Positions 11,611-22,112 of a stretch of 64,000 bases of DNA are shown one piece after another; the first letter of the stretch is position 1; every line of letters begins with the position of its first letter. Origin of the DNA: Apiosordaria backusii. Taxonomy: Eukaryota; Ascomycota; Sordariomycetes; Sordariales; Lasiosphaeriaceae. Location of the stretch: positions 5,208,001-5,272,000 of the forward strand of contig JAUKTV010000001.1 of NCBI GenBank assembly GCA_030549205.1, given 5' to 3'. Below the pieces are notes generated by a model. The model was given only the letters and a program-made list of their open reading frames with translations. It did no database searches and was not told the DNA's origin. The position numbers and the translations under genes were made by a program.

Positions 11611-12337
11611 GAGCAGTAATCTGTTCAGGTCATGATCAAGTAAACTTTTGGGGATTTTATCGGGCAGGCTGAGCTGAGCGAAAGCGCATCTATATGTTCA
11701 GATCTGGGCTCGGTAAACTTGACATCGAGGCCAAGAGCCTGACAGGCGCCTCGTGCGCCTCCGAAGTGGTGTGAAAGAGAGCCTATCATGTAGCTGATGG
11801 CATATTGGTGCATGCGCCTGCATCTGTACACCAATAGTTGCCCTTTTGTGTCTCATTATCGTAGTATTTCGCGGAATATTGACGCGGGAAACGAGGCAGC
11901 AGTGACTTGACTGGGCGATAAGTATAGAAGCAAGACCCCTAATGAGGAAGGGGGCGTTGTTGATCAGCCCCTGTTGCATAATCTAGCAGAGATAAGTAGC
12001 ACTCCTCCTCAAAGTTCCGCAAAGTCGTGTTGACGAGGCTCTGTACAACATGGCGACTTGATGGTGAGGAGTAAGGTGTGCGGTTCGGGTTCCCGTCGGT
12101 GTTAGCTTCATAGCTTTGTGTCAGGGTTAGGGTCTGCAGTGTCACACCTGATAAGATAAGATACGGTAATCTTTCGGGAGCTCACCCAAGCAAGCATCAA
12201 GCAAGAGAGCAGGTGTAACACACCAGACAAGCTCAACGGCTTGAGAGATGCTCTTCCCCGCCCATCACGTTATCTGTTCTTTTTGTATGGCCTTCTAAAA
12301 CATGCATGGTTGAGACTTTCTGCACAGGTCATCCAAC
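11611..12337. other. Divergent promoter region, ankyrin gene and NDUFAF7
   Basis: Shared upstream region of two genes reading away from each other. Small minus-strand open frames at 11,625-12,145 have no domain and no splice signals that would join them cleanly to the ankyrin protein. No RNA gene is seen. Confidence 0.5.
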
Positions 12338-14101
12338 ATGAAGTCTGCCGTGCCTCGAGCTCTGCGCAACGCGCGCCGTATTGTTCCTAGAGCTTCCTCC
12401 ACCAAGAGCTTAAGCTCAAGCTCAAGCTCAAGCTCATTCTCCAGGTTAGGACTCGGAAACAACCGTTCGGCCACCACCACTTTGGTATCACAACATTGTA
12501 ACTTTTCTGTCACGGCAAGGTTACGAGACATTGATGAGGATAAAGACCGAAAATGGTCGACACCCCTTGCCAAGCAACTGGCAGCCGCCATTGAGGTGAA
12601 TATTTCACTCATACCATAATTGTTGTTCTTATACTTATACATAACTCTAGCTCACCGGGCCAATCCCACTTGCCAGCTTCATGCGCATGTGCTTGACTTC
12701 TGATATTGGTGGTTACTACACTGGAGCCATTGAGAAAGACAGGGATCAATTTGGCCTGAAGGGTGACTTCGTCACATCACCCGAAATCTCACAAGTCTTT
12801 GGTGAGCTTATTGGCGTCTGGTTCCTGACAGAATGGCTTGCTCAGGGGCGCCAGAACAAGGGAGTTGAGCTGATTGAAGTTGGTCCGGGGCGTGGCACTC
12901 TCATGGACGATGTTCTTAGGGTATGTTCAAGAACTTTTCCAAGTAACTCGGTGACTGACAGCTGTCTAGACAATACAAAGCTTCCCAGCCATGGCCAATA
13001 GTATTGACGCCATCTACATGGTTGAAGCCAGCCCCGAGCTCAGAATGGCACAAAAGAACCTGCTCTGCGGGGAAGACGCCCCTATGACCGAGTCCAAGGT
13101 CGGATACCATAGCGTGTGCAAGTACAACGCTCTACCTATTGTCTGGACCGAGACCATCAAGTCTATTCCTATCGGTCAGCGCTCCTACCTCTCCAGATGA
13201 TCATCGCTAACCATCAACAGCTTCGGAGAAGATGCCATTCATCGTGGCCCACGAGTTCTTTGACGCCCTCCCTATCCATGCCTTTGAACTGGTCTCAGTC
13301 CCAGCTTCCAAGTCTGAACCACCATCCGAGGCCGACAAGTCTTCACCCTCGAGCAAGACATCAACCCCGACATTACAATGGCGCGAGATGATGGTCTCTC
13401 CCACTCCTCCAGGTTCAACCCACGAATCTCTGAACACCCCGGCCACTCAGTCCAGGGAAACCCCTCCCCCTGACTTTCAACTCACACGCGCCACTTCGTC
13501 TACTCGACACTCCCTTTACCTACCGGACTCTTCACCCCGATTCCGTGCTCTCAAGTCCACCGTCGGCGCAGGGGCGCTGCTGGAAGTTTGTCCCGACGCT
13601 TCACTCTATGCTAGCGACTTTGCTGCCCGTATTGGGGGCTCACCACAACACCCCAAGTCGAAGCCTTCAGGGGCTGCCTTGATACTCGATTATGGTCCGA
13701 GTGATGGGACTATTCCTACTAATTCTCTTCGAGGTATCCGGAAGCACAGGCGGGTCTCACCATTTTCCGAGCCTGGTCTTACAGATTTGTCCGTAGACGT
13801 CGATTTTGCGGGCATAGCAGAGTCAGCCACACGTGCTAGTGAAGGCGTGGAAGTTCATGGACCTATCGCACAAGGTGACTTTTTAGAGCTGATGGGCATC
13901 AAGGAACGGGCTGGGGTACTGGCCAAAAGGGCCAGTCAACAAAAGGGAGAAGAGGCTGGAAAAGCCGTCGAAAAGGCATGGAAGAGACTGATTGACCGTG
14001 GTCCGGGGGGTATGGGCAAGGTTTACCAGGCTCTGGCTATTTTGCCTGAGAACGACGGCAAGCGGAGGCCAGTTGGTTTTGGGGGCGATGTGGTGAACTA
14101 G
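12338..14101 (+). CDS. NDUFAF7: Mitochondrial protein arginine methyltransferase NDUFAF7
   Basis: Exons 12338-12595, 12651-12920, 12970-13174 and 13221-14101 give 537 aa. The N-terminus is rich in Arg, Ser and Ala with no acidic residues early (MKSAVPRALRNARRIVPRAS), as expected for a mitochondrial presequence. Family landmarks follow: TSDIGGYYTGAIEKDRDQFG, GDFVTSPEISQVFGELIGVW, the SAM-binding LIEVGPGRGTLMDDVLR, and FIVAHEFFDALPIHAFEL. NDUFAF7/MidA proteins methylate a complex I subunit and are needed for complex I assembly. A Ser/Pro-rich insert of ~60 residues lies after the FFDALP block. Nothing is missing in the conserved core. Assignment is by these motifs. Confidence 0.93.
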
Positions 14102-14567
14102 CCATTCCGGAGCTGGCCTCTGGTATGATATGAAATCATTGTGTCTATAGCTATGTGATGTAAGAATATACGAGGAGATGATATTCCAAATACTTTGGGT
14201 TGTTACACCGAAGAACGGGATGTCGTGATCGTCAAAGTGGACACCGAACTCAGGTCTGCCCCTCTTTGACTCCAACATTTTATACACCTCCAGCCAAGAC
14301 ATTTTATGACTCGCCCCGCGTGGACGGTACCTTACGTAAAGCTGGGTTGTATTGTAAGGCGGGATATATATAGAGACTTTCTCTTCTATATGTCTTAACT
14401 TTGGGACCTCAGTCAATTTTTTTTCAGCGTGCAATTATATACCATAAATAACGGGAATTTGGATATTCGACTACTAAGCTCACCGTCAACATCAATTGCC
14501 CCTGAGACACTCCCTCACTTCAGCAACCACTACCGATATCTCACTCACACCTACCACGAACCTCAAA
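14102..14567. other. Intergenic between two + strand genes
   Basis: Holds the NDUFAF7 3' UTR and the leader of the zeta-domain gene. The last ~120 bases are C/A-rich with TCACTCACAC-type runs typical of fungal leaders. An ATG at 14,496 is in frame with the downstream gene but precedes no conserved sequence. No other element is seen. Confidence 0.5.
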
Positions 14568-15763
14568 ATGGCAGACAACAACCCCCCTCCAGAACCTCCC
14601 ACCATCACAACAACAACAACACCCCCTCCAAAAACCACCCTCTCCTCCCTCCCCCCCTCCTGGCACCTCACAGACCAACAACACCACGAAATCTTCACCA
14701 CCAAAATCCTCCCCTTAGAAATCACCCCCTTCATCCCTTCTACTCCCCCTTCCACCCCCCCAACAGCCATAATCCTCCTAGGGCAAACCGGCTCAGGCAA
14801 AACCCGCCTCGCCCCCCTTTTATCCTCCGCCCTCTCCCCCTCATCAAGTAGTCCCCAACCCCCTGCCACCTAATAGCAGACACCTACAAAACCCACCACC
14901 CCTTCTACCCCCCCTGCCTCACCACCCACCCCCACCTCGCCTCCCAACTCGCCTCCCCCTCCGCCCGTATCTGGCTCACCATGGCCTGCACCGCAGCCTC
15001 CACCTCCCAAATCCCCGTGCTTGTCGAATCCGCCTGCCGTCACCCCTCCGACTTTTCCGATATTGCACAAATCTTCAGCAAGGCGGGGTACACAGTCAAA
15101 GTCGTCATCCTCGCCGCCCCAGCTATACTATCCCGTTTGGGGGTTTTGATGCGGTATCACAACAAACTCCCCGAATCTATGAGCAGAGGGTTGCCACTGA
15201 GGTTAACCCCCAAAGGTGTCCACGACGAGAGTTACGTCGGTTGTGTCCACGGTGCAAAATGGGTGGATGACCACCCCGGGGAGGTGAGCAGTGTGGTCGT
15301 CGTGCGGAGGAGCGGGTTGGTGGCGTACCAAAACGACAGTGAGGCCGAGGGTGGGAACGGGAAAAAATGGAAGAGGGAACCAAACGCTGAGGGGGTGCTC
15401 AACGCCCAGAGAAAGAGGGGGTTAATGCCCGCAGAGAGGGAACTCGCCGAGAAAGATCTGAAAGCGCTGGAGGGGTTGGTGAGCGAGGGCAAGGTTGAGC
15501 AGCAAACAGTGGAGGAACTGAGGGGGTTGTTGAAGGAGTTGGATAAGAGTAACGGGGATGATGATGAGAAAGAAAAGTTGGAGCAGTTGGATATCGACGC
15601 TTTTGTCAAGGGGGGTGACAATACTCCTGCTCAACAACCACAACAAGAGGAACCTGAACCAAAACAACAACAACAAAAATCCACCAAAGAAATCTTGGAT
15701 GAGATTGAATTCGATGACGACGACGACATCAACTTTTATAATACTTGCTCTTGTTGCCGATAG
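14568..15763 (+). CDS. Zeta-toxin-domain P-loop kinase, frame broken by one base
   Basis: The protein resembles fungal members of the zeta-toxin family, a P-loop phosphotransferase fold; bacterial members phosphorylate UDP-N-acetylglucosamine. Fungal substrates are unknown. The N-terminus is Pro/Thr-rich, then comes a Walker A motif (GQTGSGKT) at about residue 75. After the break come a D-T-Y-K motif and a conserved E-S-A-C-R-H-P block, then an Arg-containing basic stretch near 15,190-15,260. The tail is Gln-rich and very acidic, and ends in a Cys-rich TCSCCR. The frame shifts by one base between 14,852 and 14,870. No GT donor exists upstream, and the only GT...AG pair would make a 29-nt intron, too short. 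I read it as a lost base in a C run, or else as a disabled gene. Confidence 0.7.
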
Positions 15764-16306
15764 ACACACACACCCTCCTCACACCAAAAGACACCATAGA
15801 AGATCAAAGATTCAACACTTGACCTGTCGAGCCATCCACAACACCAAGACAGCAGCACACCACGATAGAAATATAAAGATAAAAAACAACACTTGTCATG
15901 TCTCAGAGACGGGACATTAAATATACATATACGCATAACAAGAAAATAATCATGGGTATTTGATTTTTGCTTGCTTGCCTGCTTGCTGCCCAACACCACC
16001 AACCACCACCCCCAGAAACTTTGCAAAACAAAACAAAAAAATCAAACAAAATAGACCAGGACTTTTCTTTTCTCATCCGACCATGTTTCACAAAAAAAAC
16101 ACAGGAAAATGTAGTCCAGTCCCCCTCCTCCTCCCCGCCAAATTAGTTTTCTAAAAAAAAAAGTCAAACATCCCATATCGCTCGTAAAGACATCCATCTC
16201 ACATGCTTTGTTTGTAAAAAAGTGCTTCCCAGAAGCACAGCATCCAAACGCCTCTTTTCAACTCTCAAGTCAAAAAGTCAACAAGTCCAGAAGAGAGATA
16301 AGAACC
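15764..16306. other. Intergenic, convergent 3' ends
   Basis: Lies between the zeta-domain gene and coronin. It is rich in A runs (AAAACAAAACAAAAAAATC near 16,025) and direct CTTGCTTGCC repeats at ~15,970. It looks like overlapping 3' UTRs. No gene is supported. Confidence 0.5.
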
Positions 16307-18610
16307 TCAAGATCTGGCCTCCTCCAACTCCAGCTCCAACTGCCGGATTCGCTCGCTCTGCTCTTGCGACCCAGCCTCGACCCGCTTCTTGAGGGTCTCG
16401 ACGTCGCTGGCAAGGCGCTGGATGATGCCGGTTTGGGAGGTGATCTTTTCGCTTTGGGAGCTGATAATCACGGCTTGCTGCACCAAGAGGTGCTTGATTT
16501 GCTCAAGGGATACGTCGATGGGAGTGCCGGAGGGGGTGGCAGCCGCCGCAGCAGCAGCCGTAGTGGCCGCGGAGGGAGTAGGGGTGTGCTTCACAGAGGG
16601 AGTTGTATTCCCGGGAGACCTGACAGGGGAGACCTGGCTAGGAGAGTGCTTGGTACCGGGCGGGGGAGTAGTCGCGATCGGGAAGGGCTTGTTGGGCGAC
16701 TTGATGATGATGCTCTGGCGCTGGGGGGGACGCGCGATCTCCTCGAAGCTGGAAGTCTCGGTATCGTTACCAGACTCATCATCGTCCTGGAATTTGTTGG
16801 CCATGGCCGAGATAGAGCTCTTCTGGTCCGCGACTGAGGGAGCAGGAGCAGGGGCACGAGCGACAGGGGCGGGCTCAGGTTCCTTCTTAGGAGACGCAAC
16901 AGGCGCAGGGGCCGGGGTGGGAGCTGGAATAGCAAACGGAGGCTTGTAGTCGGAAGCGACCTCGACAGGCGCAGTGCCGTCGTAGATGCTCTCCAAGTCA
17001 ATCTTGTTGGGGACACCCTCCTTGCCATCAAACCACTCCTTGGCAGACATGGCGGGCTTCACACCGGTCGCAGGAGGGAAAATATCGGATTGGAAAGTCT
17101 CGGCGCGACGGGGCACAGTGAAAGAGATGGGCTCAATGTAGGTGTCGTTGACAGTCTTGTAGCCTCTCATAACCTCGTTCTCGTGAACCTGTTTCTGTTA
17201 GCGAATTCGCCCTCCAAAATATTATCGAAAAAAGCGACTTACGTTGATACCGCGGCGAGGAACAAAGGCAACACCACGCTGAGGGTCAGCCGACTTGTAC
17301 TCGGAGAGGAACTCGAACTTGTCGTTTTGGTACTCGAAGTAGCGAATGTTGCCGTCGCCCTTGCCAGCGAGATAAAGGCAGTTGGACCCGTCGTCCCAGA
17401 AAGGCATGCAAACACCGGAGATGGAGTCGAGAGAGGTAAAGCCACCAATAGGTGCTACGCGGCCAGGTTCCCAGAGGCCGATTTGTCGCTCGCTCATCCT
17501 CGAAAAGCCAGTAGTGGCAATGCGGTTATGCTCGCCGAGCCACACGGCGCGGCTGTTTTTGGCGCCCTCGTGGCCGGGGTGTTCGTGGACCGGCTTCTCC
17601 TGCCTAACATCCCAGACCCGGAGCTTCTTGTCTCTCGAGGTAGTCACCAACATGGCGCCATTGGCACTCCATGACAAGCTCTGCACAATCTCGGGGTGCT
17701 TTAGCGTGTGACCAGCCTGCCCGGTACCGATATCCCACAGCTTAATAGTCTGGTCGCCCGAAGAAGAGGCCAGGATATTCTCGGCGGCCGGGTTGAAGAG
17801 AACATGTCCAACTTTCCTGGAAAACAGTCAGCCTCGCAGCCTTTTCGACAACAGCTAAGTTTCCCTCCGCACCTGGAATGTCCACCAAGCTTGCTAACCG
17901 GGGCTACATCAACAATCTCTTCCGCATCGGTATGAAGCGTGAACCCTTGTGGCACCTCCCAGATAAACACCTTGCCGTCATCGGAGGCCGACGCAATAAT
18001 ACGATCGTTGAACGGGTTCCTAGTGGCGCAAGTCAGGTCACGTCCTTCACAGTCGACAGCTCCCAGAATATGCGCACCAGTCGGTATCCAACACAGCAGC
18101 AGTATGGCCGCGGAACAGGGGTATTTGGTCGGGGAGCTTGCCGCGCTCGTTCACGGGGATGACAGCGAAAGCGCCGCCACCACTCGACTCCCAGTTCACG
18201 GAAATGTACTCGGGGTTGACCTAGCCAAAATCAAAACACGGTAAGCTTCGGTCGCGCAGATTCTACACTCTTCTTCTCTTCTCAGTCACCTACCTTGAGC
18301 AAGTTGGTATCCCAAGCATTGCGGCTGATGTGGAGGTTGTCATAGCAAAACTCCTTCTTGGTAGGCTTGCCAAAGACGTGTCCTGGAAGAAAGCAAACGA
18401 CCTGTCAGTTATATCCTTCCCTTTATTTCAGTCCCGTCCATCCTTTCCAATCGCATGCGCTGGCGTCGTGACTGCCCAAAACACCAGAGCACGCGACCGA
18501 ACTTTTGGGTGATTGCGAATGCGACAAGCTCTCGCAGATCGGGATCGGGTCGGTCGGTCGGGGTGTTCAAGCTTACGATATTTCGACGCGCGCACGAAAC
18601 GGCCAGCCAT
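16307..18610 (-). CDS. CRN1: Coronin, actin-binding WD40 protein
   Basis: Six exons close in phase: 18610-18577, 18382-18294, 18220-18078, 18019-17873, 17816-17243 and 17188-16307, giving 622 aa. The start MAGRFVRASKYR-HVFG is the classic coronin N-terminus. WD40 units follow (FRGHTAAVLDTDW, IIASASDDGKVFIWE, GHVLFNPAAENILASSS, TIKLWDIGTGQ, KLRVWDVRQ, RQIGLWEPG). The coronin signature region continues with RYFEYQND and MRGYKTVNDTYIEPISFTVP. A Pro/Ala/Lys-rich unique region comes next, then a C-terminal coiled coil (IIQRLASDVETLKKRVEAG) for oligomerisation. Coronin regulates Arp2/3 and bundles F-actin in cortical patches. The first coding exon is only 34 nt. Confidence 0.95.
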
Positions 18611-19279
18611 CTGGAATTGCTATTCTCTTGGAAAGAACTGACAACCGAAAAAAACAGAAACAACACAAGAGGGACGGACGGGTGTGGTGTGCGTGTAAAA
18701 AAAGAAGGTAACTTTTTAGTCGTTCGTTGCCAGTTGGAACCTGGAAATGCTTCAAAAGGTAATTAAGGAAGATCGGCCCTGGAAAGCTGTGAGACGGTTT
18801 CCATAAACCCCCCTCACCCCCAGGTTGCTAACGCTCCAAAAGATTAGCGCTGTCTGAGGCGCCCGAGGCGGTGTTCCCTGGGAAGGTGGCCCGTCCGCAA
18901 CCCCTGCTCCTGGCAACCCCATTGGCGCCTCTGAGATCGCTTCTATGTTTGTACCTTGGTACTAAGGGTACAGTCGCATTCAACCCCTCGGCCGTGTTCT
19001 AGCGTCAAAGAATTCTCTTGTCTTCTTGGGCTGAAAATGGGCTGAATAGCCCAGAGATGGAGCCAAGATTCCCTCAGCGACCGTCTTTGTTGACACCGCG
19101 ATATGAAAAAAACCGAAACTCACATCGGTCGATTCAGGGGAATTAGGGGGTCGCAATATTGACAGGTGGGGCCCCTCCTATTTCGGTCTCCATTCGCGCT
19201 CCCTCCCTCCTCCCCACAACTCCACACCGTCATGCATCTCCTATTATAAATCACGCCAACGACCACCACCGTCATCCAA
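18611..19279. other. Intergenic, coronin upstream region
   Basis: Holds the coronin promoter and the 5' flank of the tRNA gene. The region is unremarkable apart from short purine runs. No further gene is supported. Confidence 0.5.
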
Positions 19280-19352
19280 GGCCGGCTGGTGTAGTGGTTA
19301 TCACGTTTGTCTCACACACAAAAGGTGCCAGGTTCGATCCCTGGGTCGGTCA
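19280..19352 (+). tRNA. tRNA-Val, anticodon CAC
   Basis: A 73-nt cloverleaf. The acceptor stem GGCCGGC pairs with GTCGGTC with two G-U pairs. The D arm contains GTGTAGTGGTTATCAC, the usual internal A box. The anticodon stem TTTGT/ACAAA is perfect around loop CTCACAC, placing CAC as anticodon (reads GUG, valine). The T stem CCAGG/CCTGG is perfect around TTCGATC (B box). The discriminator base is A. There is no intron and CCA is not encoded. A T4 run at 19391-19394 could end transcription by RNA polymerase III. Confidence 0.96.
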
Positions 19353-19715
19353 AAGTCAGTTATCAGCCTCTGAAAAGAGGCTACCAGATCTTTTGCACTT
19401 TTCAAGTTTTTGAGGCTTTTCGACTCTGTGAATGGACTCACCTTTTTGTCTCTTGCCAGTACATCATAAAACGCCATTCCCACAAATTGACCTCAAAGGA
19501 CTGACCAACTGTTTGTATAACTTCTGACTAAACACTATATCTGCTCACGGCCTGGCAAGCTGCTCTCTCCCTTCAAATACCTCATTCCCAAGAGCAAGCA
19601 CCAATAAAGACCACCAACCATCAAACTCCAACTCCAACTCCAATCTGACAGTAACCCGCTTTTCTTTTACCATTACTCTGATAATATACCTTCACCCCCG
19701 TGTGCCTCAAGAGAC
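19353..19715. other. Intergenic after tRNA-Val
   Basis: Apart from the hairpin and T runs noted separately, this holds C/A-rich sequence (CAACTCCAACTCCAACTCC near 19,625) and the 3' UTR of the minus-strand gene that ends at 19716. Confidence 0.5.
19365..19382 (+). other. Hairpin with GAAA loop just after the tRNA gene
   Basis: AGCCTCT-GAAA-AGAGGCT is a perfect 7-bp stem closed by a GNRA-type tetraloop. It starts 12 bases after the tRNA and ends 8 bases before the first TTTT. It may fold in the tRNA trailer. Chance is possible. Confidence 0.45.
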
Positions 19716-21274
19716 CTAAGCCCCAACCTTCTCACACCCAACCCCAGCCCCAACCATCACCATACTCTCCTCAAGCACAATGGACGACCCCCCACAAACC
19801 TGCGACATCTCCCCAACCCGCAACAGCTCCTCCCGCAAAGACCGCTTCGGAGTGCTCGCACACAAGCTCGAATCCCCCTCCAAAATACTCATCGTTGTGT
19901 TCCTGTCGTCGTCCTCACCATGATCATGATTCACTCGATCCACCTCTCTCCCTAGCTCTGCTGCCACCCCGCCAGCACCAATCTCACTCCCATAGGGACC
20001 GGAACCGGGACCAAAATGTCCCCTCGAAGAAGCCAGCGAAGCCAACGACAGAGCCCCCAGCTTGTTCCTGAAAAGCGCTTCCAGTTCCTCGTCACGGAGT
20101 TGATTGAGCTCGCACAGGCGTCGCTCCATCAGACGAGACTGGCTGGCGCTTCCGCAGGCACTGCATACCGGTGCTTCTAGCGACCAAGAAGAATTCGACA
20201 AAACAGCGCGCTGCCGGGAAGGGATACTGACACTGGATGAGAAAGTCTCGGGGCTGCTAAGCGAATTGCTATTGCAGTTTACTGTTATACCTAGCGAGGT
20301 CCGGGCCGAGTCTGGCTGGCTGGTACTTGGAAGGGTTGGGGAATCCGAGGAGCACTCTCGGGGGGTTCTCGACGGATGCGGATATGTTGACATGCTTGGG
20401 CTAGTGAGGCAACTGTCCCTCACAACAGTCAGTAACCCGAGTCTCTTGTGTTTCTACTGACAAGAAGCTTACTCCATCGAAGAGTTCATGGAAGCTATGG
20501 TATCAAGTGGAGGCAACAGCGGACGTTTACGTGGGCTTAGGGATACTATCCAAGACATATCAGGTTAGCCACCGAATGCAAGTGGGCAGCGAGGACATCA
20601 AACTAACCAGATTTGTCACAAGCAGAGTCCAAAGAGAAGTTCTTATCGACCGTGTCCTGGACAGCCTTCTGAACGCCTAGTTGAAAAGAGCTCCGGCGGT
20701 CTGGTCCTCTGGCCTTCAAGGTTGCCGGCAAGGCCAAGACGGGAGCCTTCGGAATGTCTGTATCGCAGATGCTGGAGGCATAATCGCTTTCCTCGTCATC
20801 GTCATGGTCTTCTTCGTGGCTTGAGGGGCTGTTGAGACTGTCTTGGTGGAACCTGCCACGAAGCGAGAGGAACATCGAGCTGCTGGTCCTCAGCAAGCGT
20901 CTGACGGGCGAGTTAGGAGTTGGGCCATCTCTGGCAGAGTATGGTGTTGGCGTGGTTGGGGTTGGGGTTTCTGCCCTGCGATCGTGCTCAAAATGATCCC
21001 GTATGCTCTGTCGCTGATGGAACCGGCCACCAACCGTATTAAACCAGCTTCGCCTTTGATTTGGCTCTGTCGACCAGGACTGCTGTGGTTGATGATCTGT
21101 AGAGGACTCTGGGGTGTGTGACGAGTTGTTTTTGTTAACAAAAATACGGGAAGTCTTGCGGCGAAGAGTGGCAAAGATAGAAAGCCGAGCCTTGGGGTTC
21201 AGCTTGATGGTCTCCTTGTCTGTAGACGTTGGGGACATGGAGCTCCCCGAGGAGGCGCTAGTCAAGTTGTCCAT
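19716..21274 (-). CDS. Unrecognised Ser-rich protein
   Basis: Three exons close in phase: 21274-20608, 20545-20473 and 20418-19716, giving 480 aa. The last acceptor is an unusual GAG. I do not recognise a family. The first ~50 residues are Ser/Thr-rich. They are followed by a basic patch (KARLSIFATLRRKTSRIFV) that could be an amphipathic membrane-binding or phosphorylated segment. Other visible parts are a second Arg/Ser patch (RRLLRTSSSMFLSLRGRF), a very acidic DDDEESDYAS stretch, and a helix near the C-terminus (LMERRLCELNQLRDEELEAL). No signal peptide or membrane span is seen. I prefer the start at 21274 (MDNLTSASS) over an ATG 15 codons upstream because of sequence character only. It is probably a disordered regulatory protein; this is inference. 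Confidence 0.6.
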
Positions 21275-22112
21275 TTTGGTAAGGCAAACTGATGATAACA
21301 TAGAGCAAAAAGAAAGCAAAGGCCTGAGATGGTAACGACAGACTGGGAATACAGTGGCAGTGAGAAAGCTGATGCCACTGGTATGGCGATGGATGATGCA
21401 GACACTTGAGCAATGTCAACGGAGTAAAGCGGGAAGACTCCATGGGTCCGAGAGTTTGAAGGCTCGACCAAGCCTTGTATCCTCTGAGGTCTCGGAAGGC
21501 GCACCGAAACTCTCCAGCTCCGGAGGGGCAGGCGTTGTCGAAAACAAAAGCAAGAGCCGAGCGACAGTTGACGGGAACAAAGTCATGTCTCGGATAAGAC
21601 TTGGTGAGATCTTTCCTTTAGAACCAGTAAGACAATCGCCCACGGTCCTCATTGAGCGGACATCATGCGCTTCTCACCCCGAAAAAAAGGGGGCAAGAAC
21701 CCTCCCTTTTCAATTCTTCTTGTATGGCAACATTTCTTAATGGCTTTCCCACATCAAAACAGGAAGAAGCAGTGTCTTCCATCAATGCAGACTGCAACAA
21801 TAGCTGTTGAAGATCTACAATGACGCTGGCAGTGCAAATACACGCAGTCCGGTGCCAGGCTTTGAGTGGTGGTTGTTGTTTGGGTGAGAAGCTTTGACCA
21901 ACCAGGAAATCTCCAAATAAACCAAGCGCATCTTGGACCTTGAATCTCGAAGCTCTTACACGCACTTTATCCCCACGCAACAACGCGCCCAGCAGAGACC
22001 CCCTTTCCTCTCCCCGAGACACAAAAATCACCGCAACTCTCTACTCATCTCTAAATACCATCCATCAAAATACTGCGCTTCACTGATCCCACTGACCGCA
22101 GCACCCTCAACC
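21275..22112. other. Divergent promoter region
   Basis: Upstream of both the Ser-rich gene (-) and the CDK gene (+). Several short open frames without domains cross it. The last ~150 bases before 22113 are C/A-rich leader. No RNA gene or element is seen. Confidence 0.5.

Noticed and set aside
14848..14876. A 29-nt GT...AG intron in the zeta-domain gene
   Set aside because: Too short for fungal splicing, and no other GT lies upstream in the exon.
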